From: Pseudomonas azerbaijanoccidentalis
GTDB lineage: Bacteria > Pseudomonadota > Gammaproteobacteria > Pseudomonadales > Pseudomonadaceae
Direction: 5' to 3'
Length of the DNA stretch: 64,000 bases
NCBI RefSeq assembly: GCF_019145495.1
Contig: NZ_JAHSTU010000001.1
Location: forward strand, 1,423,457-1,487,456
The notes beneath the pieces were generated by a model. That model made no database searches, had not been told where the DNA came from, and worked only from the letters and a program-made list of their open reading frames with translations. Positions 41,791 to 50,879 of this stretch are shown piece after piece; the stretch's first letter is position 1, and each line of letters opens with the position of its first letter. The position numbers and the translations under genes were made by a program.

Positions 41791-42197
41791 AGTTCGACCT
41801 CCAGGACTTGGTAGACAGGCGCAAAACCACAGCGCTGTCGATAAAGGCGTGCTTGGGCTGGAGCTGCGGCGCAACGAAGGCGCAGGCAGCCAAAAGACTT
41901 GGCCATGCTGCCAAGCTCATCAAAGAATTCATCAAAATGGCCATGCGGGGCGTACAGCTCATAGACGTACATGACGCGGAAGTTCGGTAGCTGCTCTACC
42001 CCAACGACAGCCCAGCCGACGATATTCGTGTCGTGATCGAGCCTGACAAGCGTTCGCTCGCCACGACTGAGCATCATCTTCAGCTGGTCACCTGTGATCT
42101 CTCCGCCAGAGGTGGCGCAAGCGATACCCAAGTTATGCGCGCCTTCTTTCCAGGCCACATCGATGTGCGTTGTGGGAACCACGATCAGTTTGTTCAT
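41787..42197 (-). CDS. GNAT-like acetyltransferase inside the virion gene cluster
   Basis: 136 residues with a GNAT-like arrangement: TLVRLDHDTNIVGWAVVGVE, MYVYELYAPHGHFDEFFDELGSMA, and a C-terminal LYRQRCGFAPVYQVLEVEL, where the Y-x-x-x-GF ending is typical. The canonical acetyl-CoA loop is weak. It overlaps both neighbours (1 nt and 4 nt), so it is co-translated with structural genes. A role in modifying a virion or host protein is only a guess. Confidence 0.6.
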   Translation of the reverse strand: MNKLIVVPTTHIDVAWKEGAHNLGIACATSGGEITGDQLKMMLSRGERTLVRLDHDTNIVGWAVVGVEQLPNFRVMYVYELYAPHGHFDEFFDELGSMAKSFGCLRLRCAAAPAQARLYRQRCGFAPVYQVLEVEL

Positions 42198-42490
42198 CAG
42201 TTACCCGTCAGGAAGCGGCGCTGCACCCAAGTGCCAGGCGTGCCGGATGCAACGCAGGTCCAGCCCTCGATTACGTACTTTGAACCTGCTGTACCAGCCT
42301 CTACGGGCGCCGAGTTCATCATCGAATCCCCCTGCATCCACGGACCGGTAGTGGGTGCGGCGGTTGCCGCAGCGTAGAACCCGGCGATCCTGCCCTCGGA
42401 GATCAGGTTGACCTGAGTGGCATGCTCGCGCAGTTCACGCTGCAGGACTGGATCAGTTGTCGCGACCGTAGGGGTTGTTCTGAGCTTCAT
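42197..42490 (-). CDS. small virion-cluster protein, function unknown
   Basis: 97 residues with a helical N-terminus (QRELREHATQVNLISEGRI) and a beta-rich C-terminus (YVIEGWTCVASGTPGTWVQ). The C-terminal stretch resembles short repeats seen near the ends of phage structural proteins. It overlaps neighbours by 1 nt on each side. It may be a small tail or head decoration component. Confidence 0.55.
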   Translation of the reverse strand: MKLRTTPTVATTDPVLQRELREHATQVNLISEGRIAGFYAAATAAPTTGPWMQGDSMMNSAPVEAGTAGSKYVIEGWTCVASGTPGTWVQRRFLTGN

Positions 42491-43938
42491 CAGCGACCTC
42501 CTGCCGACTGAAGGTCAGCATCCATGTGCGTCACCCTTACCGGCCCAGTGAAGCTAAATGATGCCCGATGCCACCGCGCTGACTGCCGGAGGTCAAATTT
42601 CCCATCAAGTACGGCGCCCGCAGCGGCTGACGTAAAGCCAACGCCGGAATTCATTTGGATAAAGGTCTGCACTGACGCGGAAGTGGGGGCCATGGCATAC
42701 CGCATGCGGATTTTGTTGAGCGCGGTAACAGCGTCATCGTCGCCTACATCGCCAGTTGTCATCGAACTGGACACAGACGTTCCGGTCATCGCTTGGAGCT
42801 GGTGCGAGGTATTGAAAATCGACAGAGATTTTCCGCCGGCCAGCCAGAACTGCGAATCGAACGAGTACGAGACCAGCCCATCGATCGTTGGCGAGATAGC
42901 AGAAAGCCCATCAATGGTTACGCCATTGGCGACGTAATTAAGGGCCGCCTCGATGCTACGGTTGGCGACTCCCCACTTCTTGGCGGTGATGTGATAGACA
43001 AGCGCCGAATCTGGCGTTGTGGCGCCAAGCGATGGATAAAACACCCACACAAGGTTCTTCTGCCGATCAAACACGCAGATAGTCCGGTAGCGATAAGAAG
43101 GACTTGAGTTGTCGAAGAAATACTGCCGCACATAGCCATCAGCGACTGGAACTGGGCGGGTGCCGTCGAAGATCCACAGGTTGTCATCACCGACAAAGAA
43201 GTGCGCACCGCCAATGTCGCAGATGGCTTCTTTGCCGATACAGCCAGCCTCGCCGCCAGGGACCTGCATCCAGTTCCACACTGTCGGGGCGCCAACATAC
43301 TGGCCAAGGTAGATCGAACGAGCTTTGTAGGCGATGGCGTACTCACCAAGGCGCATCCCGGCAGTGAGCCTGCCCGCAGTAGCAACTAGCCGCCCCGAGG
43401 TGGCCTGCGTCGCCAGGTTTGGCGTCCACGACGTGTCATCGAATGCGGCGCAGCAATGCCAGCCATCAGGCTTTTCCGAGCCGTCATTGGTGTTCAGCGC
43501 CATTACAAAAGCGCCAACCGTGAACAGAACTTCAGCCTTTGGCGCTGTGGCCACGTCCGCAAACGAGGCGCCTGTTGAGCGCTGGATTACGTCTGAGCGG
43601 TTCGAACAGAGTGTCGCGTCACCGAACTGAGTGATAGACCAACGAGTATCCACACCGCCTGTGTAGGCAGCAACTCGGCCGATATCGACCCAGGCACCGG
43701 CGGACAGCTCGTAAAGTTTGGTTCTTGTTCCGGCGATAATTCGCCGCGTATCGTCCAGCTTGGTCACCACGGCTGCACCATTGCAGGCTGCCACCAAGAC
43801 AGGCGTTGATGCAGGAGTTGCAGGCTCTGGAGCTCCTTCCATGCCGTTCTGATAGGGGATCAGGTTAGAGCACGACGTGAGTATGCCAGGCGTTGTCAGG
43901 TCCGCATCTGGCGCAAAACCGAGCAGTGGAATCATCAC
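42490..43938 (-). CDS. tail hub/DNA-stabilisation protein (P22 gp10-like by position)
   Basis: 482 residues, beta-rich with repeated hydrophobic-aromatic strands (WSITQFGDATLCSNRSDV, YLGQYVGAPTVWNW, FFVGDDNLWIFDG) that suggest a propeller-like fold. Length (P22 gp10 is about 470) and position directly after the adaptor gene fit the tail hub that plugs the portal. Sequence identity to gp10 cannot be judged here. Confidence 0.65.
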   Translation of the reverse strand: MMIPLLGFAPDADLTTPGILTSCSNLIPYQNGMEGAPEPATPASTPVLVAACNGAAVVTKLDDTRRIIAGTRTKLYELSAGAWVDIGRVAAYTGGVDTRWSITQFGDATLCSNRSDVIQRSTGASFADVATAPKAEVLFTVGAFVMALNTNDGSEKPDGWHCCAAFDDTSWTPNLATQATSGRLVATAGRLTAGMRLGEYAIAYKARSIYLGQYVGAPTVWNWMQVPGGEAGCIGKEAICDIGGAHFFVGDDNLWIFDGTRPVPVADGYVRQYFFDNSSPSYRYRTICVFDRQKNLVWVFYPSLGATTPDSALVYHITAKKWGVANRSIEAALNYVANGVTIDGLSAISPTIDGLVSYSFDSQFWLAGGKSLSIFNTSHQLQAMTGTSVSSSMTTGDVGDDDAVTALNKIRMRYAMAPTSASVQTFIQMNSGVGFTSAAAGAVLDGKFDLRQSARWHRASFSFTGPVRVTHMDADLQSAGGR

Positions 43939-44504
43939 CGCGCCCTCGCAGCCATAGGACCAGAACGGCGCTGGTCATTGCCACGCAGTTCGTCGATCAC
44001 CTGAAGGAACCGACCCTCCCAGGTCGCCGCGTCAGCGGCATTCTTGACGAACAATGCCGCCTCCATCAGTGCACCCCACAGGTACAGGCTCCACGGGCCT
44101 TCGCTGACCCAGTTCGTGGCGGCTGTGGCCAAGGCAGGGATGCGCACATACAGCACGCCCTGCACGCTACCAGCGCCATCGAACCGCAGATCCGCACCAT
44201 CCCATGCGTACATGGTCGGCGTGCCTTGATAGCCGCCTGCGATGACTGACTCAAGTCCTTGAGGCTTGAGCGGCGTGCGCTCATAGTTCGGCACCCAGAG
44301 GGCTTTTACATCGATGACATCAGCCGCGGGCGTAATCAGATTATCCGTGATCGCCGTTGCGACAAGCGATGACTCCATCTGACGCACGCGCAACGCGCGA
44401 TTCATGCGCTCTTCTGCCAATTCGATGAAGTCTGGAATGCGCGGTGACAGGTCGCCGCGGTTGATCCAGTCTGCAACCCTCTCGCTGATATCGGCGTAAT
44501 TCAT
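43935..44504 (-). CDS. head-tail adaptor protein (P22 gp4-like by position)
   Basis: 189 residues from the ATG at 44504, inside an ATGA overlap with the preceding gene. The N-terminus (ISERVADWINRGDLSPRIPDFIELAEERMNRALR) is the recognisable start of podovirus adaptor proteins that bind under the portal ring. Its neighbours (capsid upstream, hub downstream) agree. A longer frame from 44552 is less likely. Confidence 0.75.
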   Translation of the reverse strand: MNYADISERVADWINRGDLSPRIPDFIELAEERMNRALRVRQMESSLVATAITDNLITPAADVIDVKALWVPNYERTPLKPQGLESVIAGGYQGTPTMYAWDGADLRFDGAGSVQGVLYVRIPALATAATNWVSEGPWSLYLWGALMEAALFVKNAADAATWEGRFLQVIDELRGNDQRRSGPMAARAR

Positions 44505-44797
44505 TTGAGTGCCTTGCTGAAGGTGGCCATCATTGGATTGGCTTTGAGCCATGCGACCAGGCGCTTTTGGTCAATGCCACCGTCTTGGCGCATCATGGTT
44601 CCCAGTACGGCATTGGGGATGAAGCCGATGTGCCGCATCTCGCCCCAGCTCTCGCCCTCTGTTTCTGCGCGCATCTCTTTTGCGCGCTCGAGGAATGGCT
44701 CGGCGTCATACGACTTCTCGAACACGATCTTGTCGCCGAGGTCGTGAACGGTTGTCTTAACGCCGGTTTGTGGGTCGTATTCGGAAAATTTAGGCAT
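44501..44797 (-). CDS. small protein between capsid and adaptor genes, unknown
   Basis: 98 residues, soluble, mixed charge (SYDAEPFLERAKEMRAETEG), with a hydrophobic turn GFIPNAVLGTMM. It is coupled to the adaptor gene by overlap and separated from the capsid gene by a terminator. No family recognised; presumably a head-completion or assembly factor. Confidence 0.6.
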   Translation of the reverse strand: MPKFSEYDPQTGVKTTVHDLGDKIVFEKSYDAEPFLERAKEMRAETEGESWGEMRHIGFIPNAVLGTMMRQDGGIDQKRLVAWLKANPMMATFSKALK

Positions 44798-44798
44798 T

Positions 44799-44828
44799 AA
44801 AAAACCCGCCCCAGTTGCCCAGGGCGGG
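44799..44828 (-). terminator. intrinsic terminator after the capsid gene
   Basis: CCCGCCC and GGGCGGG arms (44805-44811, 44822-44828) with a 10-nt loop and six A residues giving a minus-strand T-run. It may attenuate transcription from capsid into the tail genes. Confidence 0.75.
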
Positions 44829-44844
44829 CCTCATCATCGAGTGA

Positions 44845-45816
44845 TTATGGAGTCAGGTCAGCGATCTTGCCGTGCGCTTTCTCGGAGGTGACAACCAGCG
44901 CCGCCTCGACCGAGACCAGCTCCTTCTCGGTGTGACCGGTTTTCGCCAGCGCATCCGACTTGAAGCCACCCAGGTACGCAATGCCCGCGTATTCCGGGTT
45001 CAGAATGAACACAGTGCCGCTGTTGGCGGTGGCCTGGATGTAGTTAGGAACCACGGTCAATTCGCCGAAGTCCGACACGTACACGTCAGCACCGCCAACG
45101 ATGGTGGCCTGACCGCCTTTCTTCAGGTTGACGCGGTTGAGCGCGATACCAGTGAACGCGGAGAACCCACCCTTGTGGCTTGGCGTCATGCTGATGATGG
45201 TCGGCATTTCACCGCTGTTGGTGTAAATGCTCTGCATCACGGTCTTCAGCTGGGCCTCAGCGAAGGCGCGGGCAGTACCTGCGACCGGTGCAACAGTGGC
45301 CAGGCCCGAAGTGTGGGCAGTGGTCGAGCCACCGGCGCCGTGGCTGGTGTTGGAGTACAGCAACACGCCCAGACCGGCCGACTTGCGCGCGGTGGTGCTG
45401 TTGCCCTGAACGGCCGGGTTGTTCGAGAGAACCATTGCTTCCAGGTCGCGCTTCAGTTCGACCATGCACTTGGAGACCTGATACTTCATCTCGCTGGAGC
45501 GGCCGGCAGACTTGGTTTTTTCCTGGGTGCTGGACACCACAGCCGTCTTGTCGAACAGCTGCACGGTGTTGGCCACACGATCAGTCGGGGTCAGCGACGT
45601 GCCGGTGCGATCATCACCTTCGATTACGGCGTTGTCCTTGTTAGGAGTAGCCAGGTTGTCGCGCTGCCATTCGTGCAGGCGCTGGGTAGCCTTGAAGCGG
45701 CCGATGGCGGAGACGATCGGGGTTTTCTCTGGCGAGACCATGTAGATCTTGTCTTGCAGGTCTTCGCGGTTACCGATGGCGTCGTAGGAGTCAAAGGTAT
45801 TGGTAGGTTGGGTCAT
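44845..45816 (-). CDS. major capsid protein (SU10/DUF5309-type)
   Basis: 323 residues. The N-terminus (FDSYDAIGNREDLQDKIYMVSPEKTPIVSAIG) and the FDKTAVVSSTQEKTKSAGRSSE region are typical of the SU10-type HK97-fold capsid proteins of podoviruses and siphoviruses. It follows the scaffold gene by 12 nt. The expected function is formation of the icosahedral shell. Confidence 0.85.
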   Translation of the reverse strand: MTQPTNTFDSYDAIGNREDLQDKIYMVSPEKTPIVSAIGRFKATQRLHEWQRDNLATPNKDNAVIEGDDRTGTSLTPTDRVANTVQLFDKTAVVSSTQEKTKSAGRSSEMKYQVSKCMVELKRDLEAMVLSNNPAVQGNSTTARKSAGLGVLLYSNTSHGAGGSTTAHTSGLATVAPVAGTARAFAEAQLKTVMQSIYTNSGEMPTIISMTPSHKGGFSAFTGIALNRVNLKKGGQATIVGGADVYVSDFGELTVVPNYIQATANSGTVFILNPEYAGIAYLGGFKSDALAKTGHTEKELVSVEAALVVTSEKAHGKIADLTP

Positions 45817-45828
45817 GGCTTACTCTCC

Positions 45829-46701
45829 TCAGAGCAAAGCAGCCAAATCCTCGACACGGCCATTCTTTTTCAGGCGGTCGAAGGCGGCTTGATTGGTTCG
45901 GGGCTTTTGTGGGGCTGCCTGCGGCTTGATTGCCGGGGCTGCCTCAGCGACTTTCCGCATGGCTTGAGGCTGTTTGGCCTGAAGCTCCCGCCACTTCATG
46001 GCGTCATGCAGGATGTGGACGTGGCGGGCATCTACGAGGCCATTCAGCTCCTCGGGCTTGATGCCGTAATGCTCTTCAGCTGCTTTGCGAATCTGCTGAG
46101 CGGTCTGCGGCCCAAAGCCCGGCAGGCGTGCGTGCAGATCCTGTTGAGCCTCGGTGAGCATTTGCTGACGTTGTTGCTCCGTCAGGTGCTGCGCCTGGGC
46201 TTGGGTCTGCTGCAGTTCTGAGAACTTGGTTTGCGCTTCGCGCTGAAGCTGTTGATAGGCAATGGTCAGCTTTTGGGCCTGTGCCGGGTCCGCATCAACC
46301 AACGCGTTCCAGTCCAGAGCCTCGAATTGGGCTAGCCGATCCTGCACTTGGCGGAACTCGACAGCCTTCTCAAAGGAGGCGCCCAACACCTGCTCGCGCT
46401 GCTCAAGAGCGTGCGCGCGCTCCTCAACAGCCCGACGCTGATCGGCTACCTCTTGGGTTTTCTGGGTGTAATCCTTGTGCATGAGAACCATGCCCTTGAG
46501 TTCCTTGGGAACCCGATAGGCCTTGCCCTCGATCTCGACCAGTTCGCCGTCGTCTTCTTCCGTGGCTTCGGATTGCTCACCCTCTTCGGGGAGTTCTTCG
46601 GCCTCGGCTACTTCGCCTTCTTCGACCTGCTCGGGCGCCTCATCCAGAAGCTCGGATACGTCATCCAGCGACACTCCACTTTCTTGGTTGGTGTCCATCA
46701 C
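45829..46701 (-). CDS. scaffolding protein
   Basis: 290 residues (or 289 from the second ATG). It has a strongly acidic N-terminus (about 15-55, EQVEEGEVAEAEELPEEGEQ), a long Gln-rich coiled coil (about 75-185) and a basic C-terminus (FDRLKKNGRVED). This charge pattern, and the place immediately before the capsid gene, are standard for phage scaffolds, which guide shell assembly and then leave. Confidence 0.8.
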   Translation of the reverse strand: MMDTNQESGVSLDDVSELLDEAPEQVEEGEVAEAEELPEEGEQSEATEEDDGELVEIEGKAYRVPKELKGMVLMHKDYTQKTQEVADQRRAVEERAHALEQREQVLGASFEKAVEFRQVQDRLAQFEALDWNALVDADPAQAQKLTIAYQQLQREAQTKFSELQQTQAQAQHLTEQQRQQMLTEAQQDLHARLPGFGPQTAQQIRKAAEEHYGIKPEELNGLVDARHVHILHDAMKWRELQAKQPQAMRKVAEAAPAIKPQAAPQKPRTNQAAFDRLKKNGRVEDLAALL

Positions 46702-46730
46702 TCACTCCAGTTCGCCCGTGTGACGGGCAT

Positions 46731-46754
46731 AAAAAAGCCCGCTCAAGGCGGGCT
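46731..46754 (-). terminator. intrinsic terminator between small head genes and scaffold
   Basis: Exact 24-nt copy of the terminator at 36411-36434 (AGCCCGC-TCAAG-GCGGGCT with a six-base A-run). It separates the portal-side genes from scaffold and capsid. Confidence 0.75.
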
Positions 46755-46770
46755 GTAGTTGAATTCGTTG

Positions 46771-47067
46771 TTATTGGCGGAACAGCTTGGCAATCCGGCC
46801 CTGCTCTTCGTACTGCTTGAGCTTGTGCGCGGCCAGCTTGCCGGTGTCGATGTAGCCAGTCAGGACCTCGCGGAACTTGCGGCTGGTCTTGATGAGCTGC
46901 CAGAGCGCTTCTTTGCCCTCCTTGTCGCGTGCCGGGCAGCCAATCCACTGCTCCATGACTTCGCGATCGATGGCGTCCAGCGCTTCTTTCAACAGCTCGT
47001 TTTCCAGCAGCTGAAGTGCAACCTGTCCACGGCCTTGCTGGTCAAGTAGATCCGCGTCATTGCTCAC
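46771..47067 (-). CDS. small head-region protein, unknown
   Basis: 98 residues, mostly helical and charged (QLLENELLKEALDAIDREVMEQW, then LKQYEEQGRIAKLFRQ). It overlaps the upstream gene by 4 nt. Proteins of this size between portal and scaffold are common in podoviruses but not understood. Confidence 0.65.
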   Translation of the reverse strand: MSNDADLLDQQGRGQVALQLLENELLKEALDAIDREVMEQWIGCPARDKEGKEALWQLIKTSRKFREVLTGYIDTGKLAAHKLKQYEEQGRIAKLFRQ

Positions 47068-47531
47068 TGTTCGTAGCTCCCGCGATATGGGCCCGGGAGC
47101 TTGTCACCGGGCTGCCAATTTGTCTGGAAGTTGTTATCGAAGTAGGGGCCACGTCCGATTTTCCTCTGAGCCTCAGCATGGTCGGCGGCTTTGGAATACA
47201 GTAGGTCTGGCACTCGTCCAGATCCCAGCAACCCGAACTCTTTCTGGGTCATCCCCGGGACCATCGACGGGAAAGTGCGCCCCTCGTCGTCCGTTACGCT
47301 AATTTCCGTACTCACGCCATCATGATTCCGCATGGGCCCAAGCCACCCCATGCCCTTCGGCGCCGGCACTTCCCCAGATCCAGGCTCAACCCAGCGCTGA
47401 CCATAGCCATAGTCATATATCCCTGGAGCTGGCGTTACCGCTTGGGCTGGATGCCCGGCGAGAAGTTGTCGAATTACCGCCCCAATACCAGAGCCTGGCT
47501 GCAGGCTAGCCATGTCGGCATCACTGGCCAT
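47064..47531 (-). CDS. head-region protein, unknown
   Basis: 155 residues, Gly/Pro-rich with aromatic clusters (GIYDYGYGQRWVEPGSG, GRGPYFDNNFQTNWQPGD). It overlaps the portal gene end by 11 nt and is coupled to the next gene. No domain recognised. Confidence 0.65.
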   Translation of the reverse strand: MASDADMASLQPGSGIGAVIRQLLAGHPAQAVTPAPGIYDYGYGQRWVEPGSGEVPAPKGMGWLGPMRNHDGVSTEISVTDDEGRTFPSMVPGMTQKEFGLLGSGRVPDLLYSKAADHAEAQRKIGRGPYFDNNFQTNWQPGDKLPGPYRGSYEQ

Positions 47532-49575
47532 TCGGGTATTCCTCGTCGCGATGGGCGTGTGCGGCGGCGTGATCGAGGCGAAGAAGCTCCATCTCCAGCT
47601 TGAACTGGCGGTCCTTTTCGGCCTCGGATGCCTTGAATTGACGATCCTTATCGGCCTCTTGGGACTTCTGCACCATCTCGGCCTGGGTCTTCATCTGCTC
47701 GTTCTTGAGCTTCTCCTGCTCAAGCACCACCTTGGGGTCTGGCGGTGGCGGCTGCTCAGCTTCTTGCGGAGCGGTGGATGGATCGACCCAGAACTCTTCT
47801 GGATTCTTGAAGCCGGCGTTCTCGGCCAGTCGCGCCTGCACGTTGTAGAACTTGTCAGGGCTCATCAGCGCCTTGGCGAATGGCGACTGAGCCACCATGG
47901 CCTGAGTCTGAGCAATCTGCTGCAGGAACAGGTTCTGCTGCTGCACATCACCAGTGCCGATGCCGACGTTGATCGTCATGTCGTACTGATCGCGCCACTC
48001 TTGCGGGTCAGCCTGCACATACTTGCCATTGAGGCGGTAGCTCAGCTTCTCCATGCCGTTGTCCGTCAGCACCTTGAAGATGCCCTGGAACATCGGCGCA
48101 ACCAGGCACTCGGCGGCGATGCGGGCCATCAGCTTCATACGCTTCTGGCTGGCGTTCATGATCATCTGGGCCCCGGTGGCAGTCTTGTTCAGACTATCGC
48201 CATCAAGGCCCTGGCTGTATCGCGTCCAGCCGGTGCGGTTTTCCTTCTCGCCCTGCAGCTGCTCAAGCATCGGCATAGCTTCGATGCCCTGCCAGCGCTC
48301 GGTGTATGGACGCACAGCGCCTGGCTGCTTCTCCATGATGATTCCGCCAGGGCGACGGTTAAGCAGGCTATCGATATCGGCCTGCGGGTTGCCTTGGGAG
48401 TCCATCGTGACGATGGTTTCCTGGTTGTTGGCCAAGTACAGGTTGTCGAGCTGCTGACGCATGATCGTGGTGTGAATGCGCTGGAAATCTTCAACCAGAT
48501 CCGCCACGGACATGCCGTTGAAGGCGTGCGTCATGATGTACGGCGTCCAGGCCGCGATCGGCACATGGCTGCACTCTTGGTTCTTCAGGATGCGGTCACC
48601 AAGGCGCACGATGTTGCGGCGCTCTGCGATGCCATCACCGTCGTAGTCGACCAGCACGTACTCGTCGCGCAGGTAGCCACGGACCATGGTCTGGTCTACC
48701 GGGTCTTCGTCTTCCCAGTCATCGAAGCGGCCACCGTTGTTCTCACGGTAGTCGGTCACGTTCTCGTAGGTCGCAGCCCTGACCTCGGACGCTTCTACGT
48801 CGTAGCCCATCTCACGCAGCTCAGACACGCTACGGCGAGTGACGTGGCAGACGTAAGGGCAGTCCTTCAGCAGAGGCGAGTCGTGCCGGCGCGAAACCTG
48901 CAGCTCTTCAGGAGGGATCGCCACAACGCAGCAATAGCCCTTCTCCTGAATCGTCTTGACCTTCACGTTGAAGCGGCGCGGCACCGGTGGCATGGCGCCA
49001 GTCATCTGGAACTGTTCAGTGGCCATCTGCTGGAACTGCTGGGCCTCCTCCTCGGACAGCTCAGCCTCTTCCTGCTCGACGATCTCGGCCTCAGGATTGT
49101 CCTGCAGGAACAGCGCGATCTGCATCTCGTCGACGCCGTTGTAACGTGTGAACGTCGGGACGCGCTTCTTCTCGTGGAACCACTTAACGGCGCCAGTCTT
49201 GAGCAGCAATGCATCCTTGAGCGCGGTGTAGAGGATCAGGAAGCCGTTGTTTTGCTTGTAGAACACGTAGTTGCAGGCGTTGGTGACCTGCTCGGCGCCT
49301 TCTTCATCCTCGGGGCCGACTGGCTCAAAGACCACCGCCTTTTCTGAGCTGGTGAACACCTCGATCAGGTCCGGCAGCATGCCCTCGACCGCATCGAACA
49401 CGTCAGAGGCGACGACAGCAGAACGGCCCTCCTCCTCATTGCCATATGGCTCGCGGGTGTACGCACGCATAGCCATGACGCGCTCTTCTTGCAGCTCCCC
49501 ATCGTTGAACAGGTGAGCTTGGCGCGCCTCATCGCTGAGATAGGAAACCAGTTCGGCGTCGGTCATCTTGGTCAT
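47521..49575 (-). CDS. portal protein
   Basis: 684 residues from the ATG at 49575 (ATGA overlap with the terminase stop). Size and the N-terminal half (YTREPYGNEEEGRSAVVASDVFDAVEGML, FVVGPEDEEGAEQVTN-like region) match podovirus portals near 700 residues. The C-terminal 100 residues are a charged coiled coil ending in a His-rich tail (HAAAHAHRDEEY). It forms the dodecameric DNA gate at one capsid vertex. An in-frame extension to 49644 lies inside the terminase gene. Confidence 0.88.
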   Translation of the reverse strand: MTKMTDAELVSYLSDEARQAHLFNDGELQEERVMAMRAYTREPYGNEEEGRSAVVASDVFDAVEGMLPDLIEVFTSSEKAVVFEPVGPEDEEGAEQVTNACNYVFYKQNNGFLILYTALKDALLLKTGAVKWFHEKKRVPTFTRYNGVDEMQIALFLQDNPEAEIVEQEEAELSEEEAQQFQQMATEQFQMTGAMPPVPRRFNVKVKTIQEKGYCCVVAIPPEELQVSRRHDSPLLKDCPYVCHVTRRSVSELREMGYDVEASEVRAATYENVTDYRENNGGRFDDWEDEDPVDQTMVRGYLRDEYVLVDYDGDGIAERRNIVRLGDRILKNQECSHVPIAAWTPYIMTHAFNGMSVADLVEDFQRIHTTIMRQQLDNLYLANNQETIVTMDSQGNPQADIDSLLNRRPGGIIMEKQPGAVRPYTERWQGIEAMPMLEQLQGEKENRTGWTRYSQGLDGDSLNKTATGAQMIMNASQKRMKLMARIAAECLVAPMFQGIFKVLTDNGMEKLSYRLNGKYVQADPQEWRDQYDMTINVGIGTGDVQQQNLFLQQIAQTQAMVAQSPFAKALMSPDKFYNVQARLAENAGFKNPEEFWVDPSTAPQEAEQPPPPDPKVVLEQEKLKNEQMKTQAEMVQKSQEADKDRQFKASEAEKDRQFKLEMELLRLDHAAAHAHRDEEYPNGQ

Positions 49576-50879
49576 GCGATCACTCGGTTTCGGTATTTGA
49601 TTGGGGCCGGCGCCGTAGCGGACGGCTGCTCGTAGGCGATGCACATTAGGCCGAACGCGTCTGAGCTGTGGCTGGCCCAGTCATGCGCAGGACCCAGGCC
49701 AATGCCGCGGATTTCGTCTCGTTTTTCGTGATACCAGCCAAGGGCCTCGCGACCAGCCTGGGTTGGCGTCTCGTCGAACCACATGGCCGGGAACAGGCGG
49801 CGACCAGCCTCTACACGAAGCATCGCAGCGCCTTTGCCCTGGTTCGGGATGACTGTGACGATGTAGCCGGCAGCCTCGAAGGCCGAGCGGTACGACACGT
49901 CATGCACTTTGTCCTGCGTGTCGCCGTCGTGCGGCAACCAGATCTGCGCCTTGTCCGGTGAGTAGCCTTTCGACCTGAGCCAGTTCAGGTGCGCCTCAAG
50001 TGGCTGACCCTGCTGCTCGTAGTGGTCGAGGACGCGTATCTCTCTGCCGATGAACTGGGCAGCCCAGAACACGAAGTTGTCGGCCTTTGCACCAGTGCCG
50101 CCGATGTCAGCGAACAAACGGATGGTCATCAGCGGATCAGCAGCAACTCGGCCGATTCGGTTCTCTGCCTTCGCCTTGGTCAGGGCCTGCGCAAAATATG
50201 CACCTTCATGCACTTGCTCGTAGCCCCCTTCCCAAATGTGGTCGTACTTCTCAGGCTGCAAGCGGAGACAGTCCAGGCGCTCTTGCTCCAGCTCGGCGGT
50301 GAACCATGGGTTGTCGCGCCAGTTCGCTTTGACCACCACTGCGCCAGTCGGCAGCTCGAGCCCCCGGAACATTTTGTCCACCGGGTCTTTCTTGTGCCGC
50401 GGGTTCCAGCCAAACCAAAGCTGAGAGCCCGGCGCACGGATCGTTGGCCTTAGCAGGTCCAAAGACCGCTGAGTAGCCGTCTGAGCCTCTTCCCACCACG
50501 CACGCTTAAACCCCTCAAGGGACTTCACGGAATCCGCCGTGTAGTCGTTCATGCCCTTGAAGATGATTAGCCCATCGCCCGGAGTAGAGATGACGTCGCT
50601 GTAAACTTTGAAGCCATCCGCCTGAGTGATCCTGTGAGCGTTCAGCTTCGACTCAAGCAGCGCCTTGGATGACTGGCTCAAGTCCTTCTGGATCTCACGG
50701 ATACAGACGCCTCGCATCCCCTCACCGCTTTCACCTGGCGCCGCCATGCAGTCTTCAATGAGGTGTTCTGCGAAGAAGTGTGACTTGCCTGAGCCTCGGC
50801 CTCCCCACGCAGCTTTATACCGGGCAGGCTCCAGCAGCGGCTCGAATACTGCGGCCGTTGGCAGGCTAAGGTTTCTCAT
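49572..50879 (-). CDS. terminase large subunit
   Basis: 435 residues of the PBSX-like terminase family. The N-terminal ATPase has Walker A GGRGSGKS (26-33) and Walker B ending AWWEEA (catalytic Glu near 130-131). The C-terminal nuclease of RNase H fold begins near LFADIGGTGAKADNF (acidic residue) and ends GPAHDWASHSSDAFG. It cuts and packages phage DNA with the small subunit encoded just upstream (4-nt overlap). Confidence 0.92.
   Translation of the reverse strand: MRNLSLPTAAVFEPLLEPARYKAAWGGRGSGKSHFFAEHLIEDCMAAPGESGEGMRGVCIREIQKDLSQSSKALLESKLNAHRITQADGFKVYSDVISTPGDGLIIFKGMNDYTADSVKSLEGFKRAWWEEAQTATQRSLDLLRPTIRAPGSQLWFGWNPRHKKDPVDKMFRGLELPTGAVVVKANWRDNPWFTAELEQERLDCLRLQPEKYDHIWEGGYEQVHEGAYFAQALTKAKAENRIGRVAADPLMTIRLFADIGGTGAKADNFVFWAAQFIGREIRVLDHYEQQGQPLEAHLNWLRSKGYSPDKAQIWLPHDGDTQDKVHDVSYRSAFEAAGYIVTVIPNQGKGAAMLRVEAGRRLFPAMWFDETPTQAGREALGWYHEKRDEIRGIGLGPAHDWASHSSDAFGLMCIAYEQPSATAPAPIKYRNRVIA

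Noticed and set aside
47512..49347. A 611-codon plus-strand frame in the prophage
   Set aside because: It is antisense to the portal gene. The Leu/Val/His-rich translation shows no domain and the portal assignment fits the gene order.
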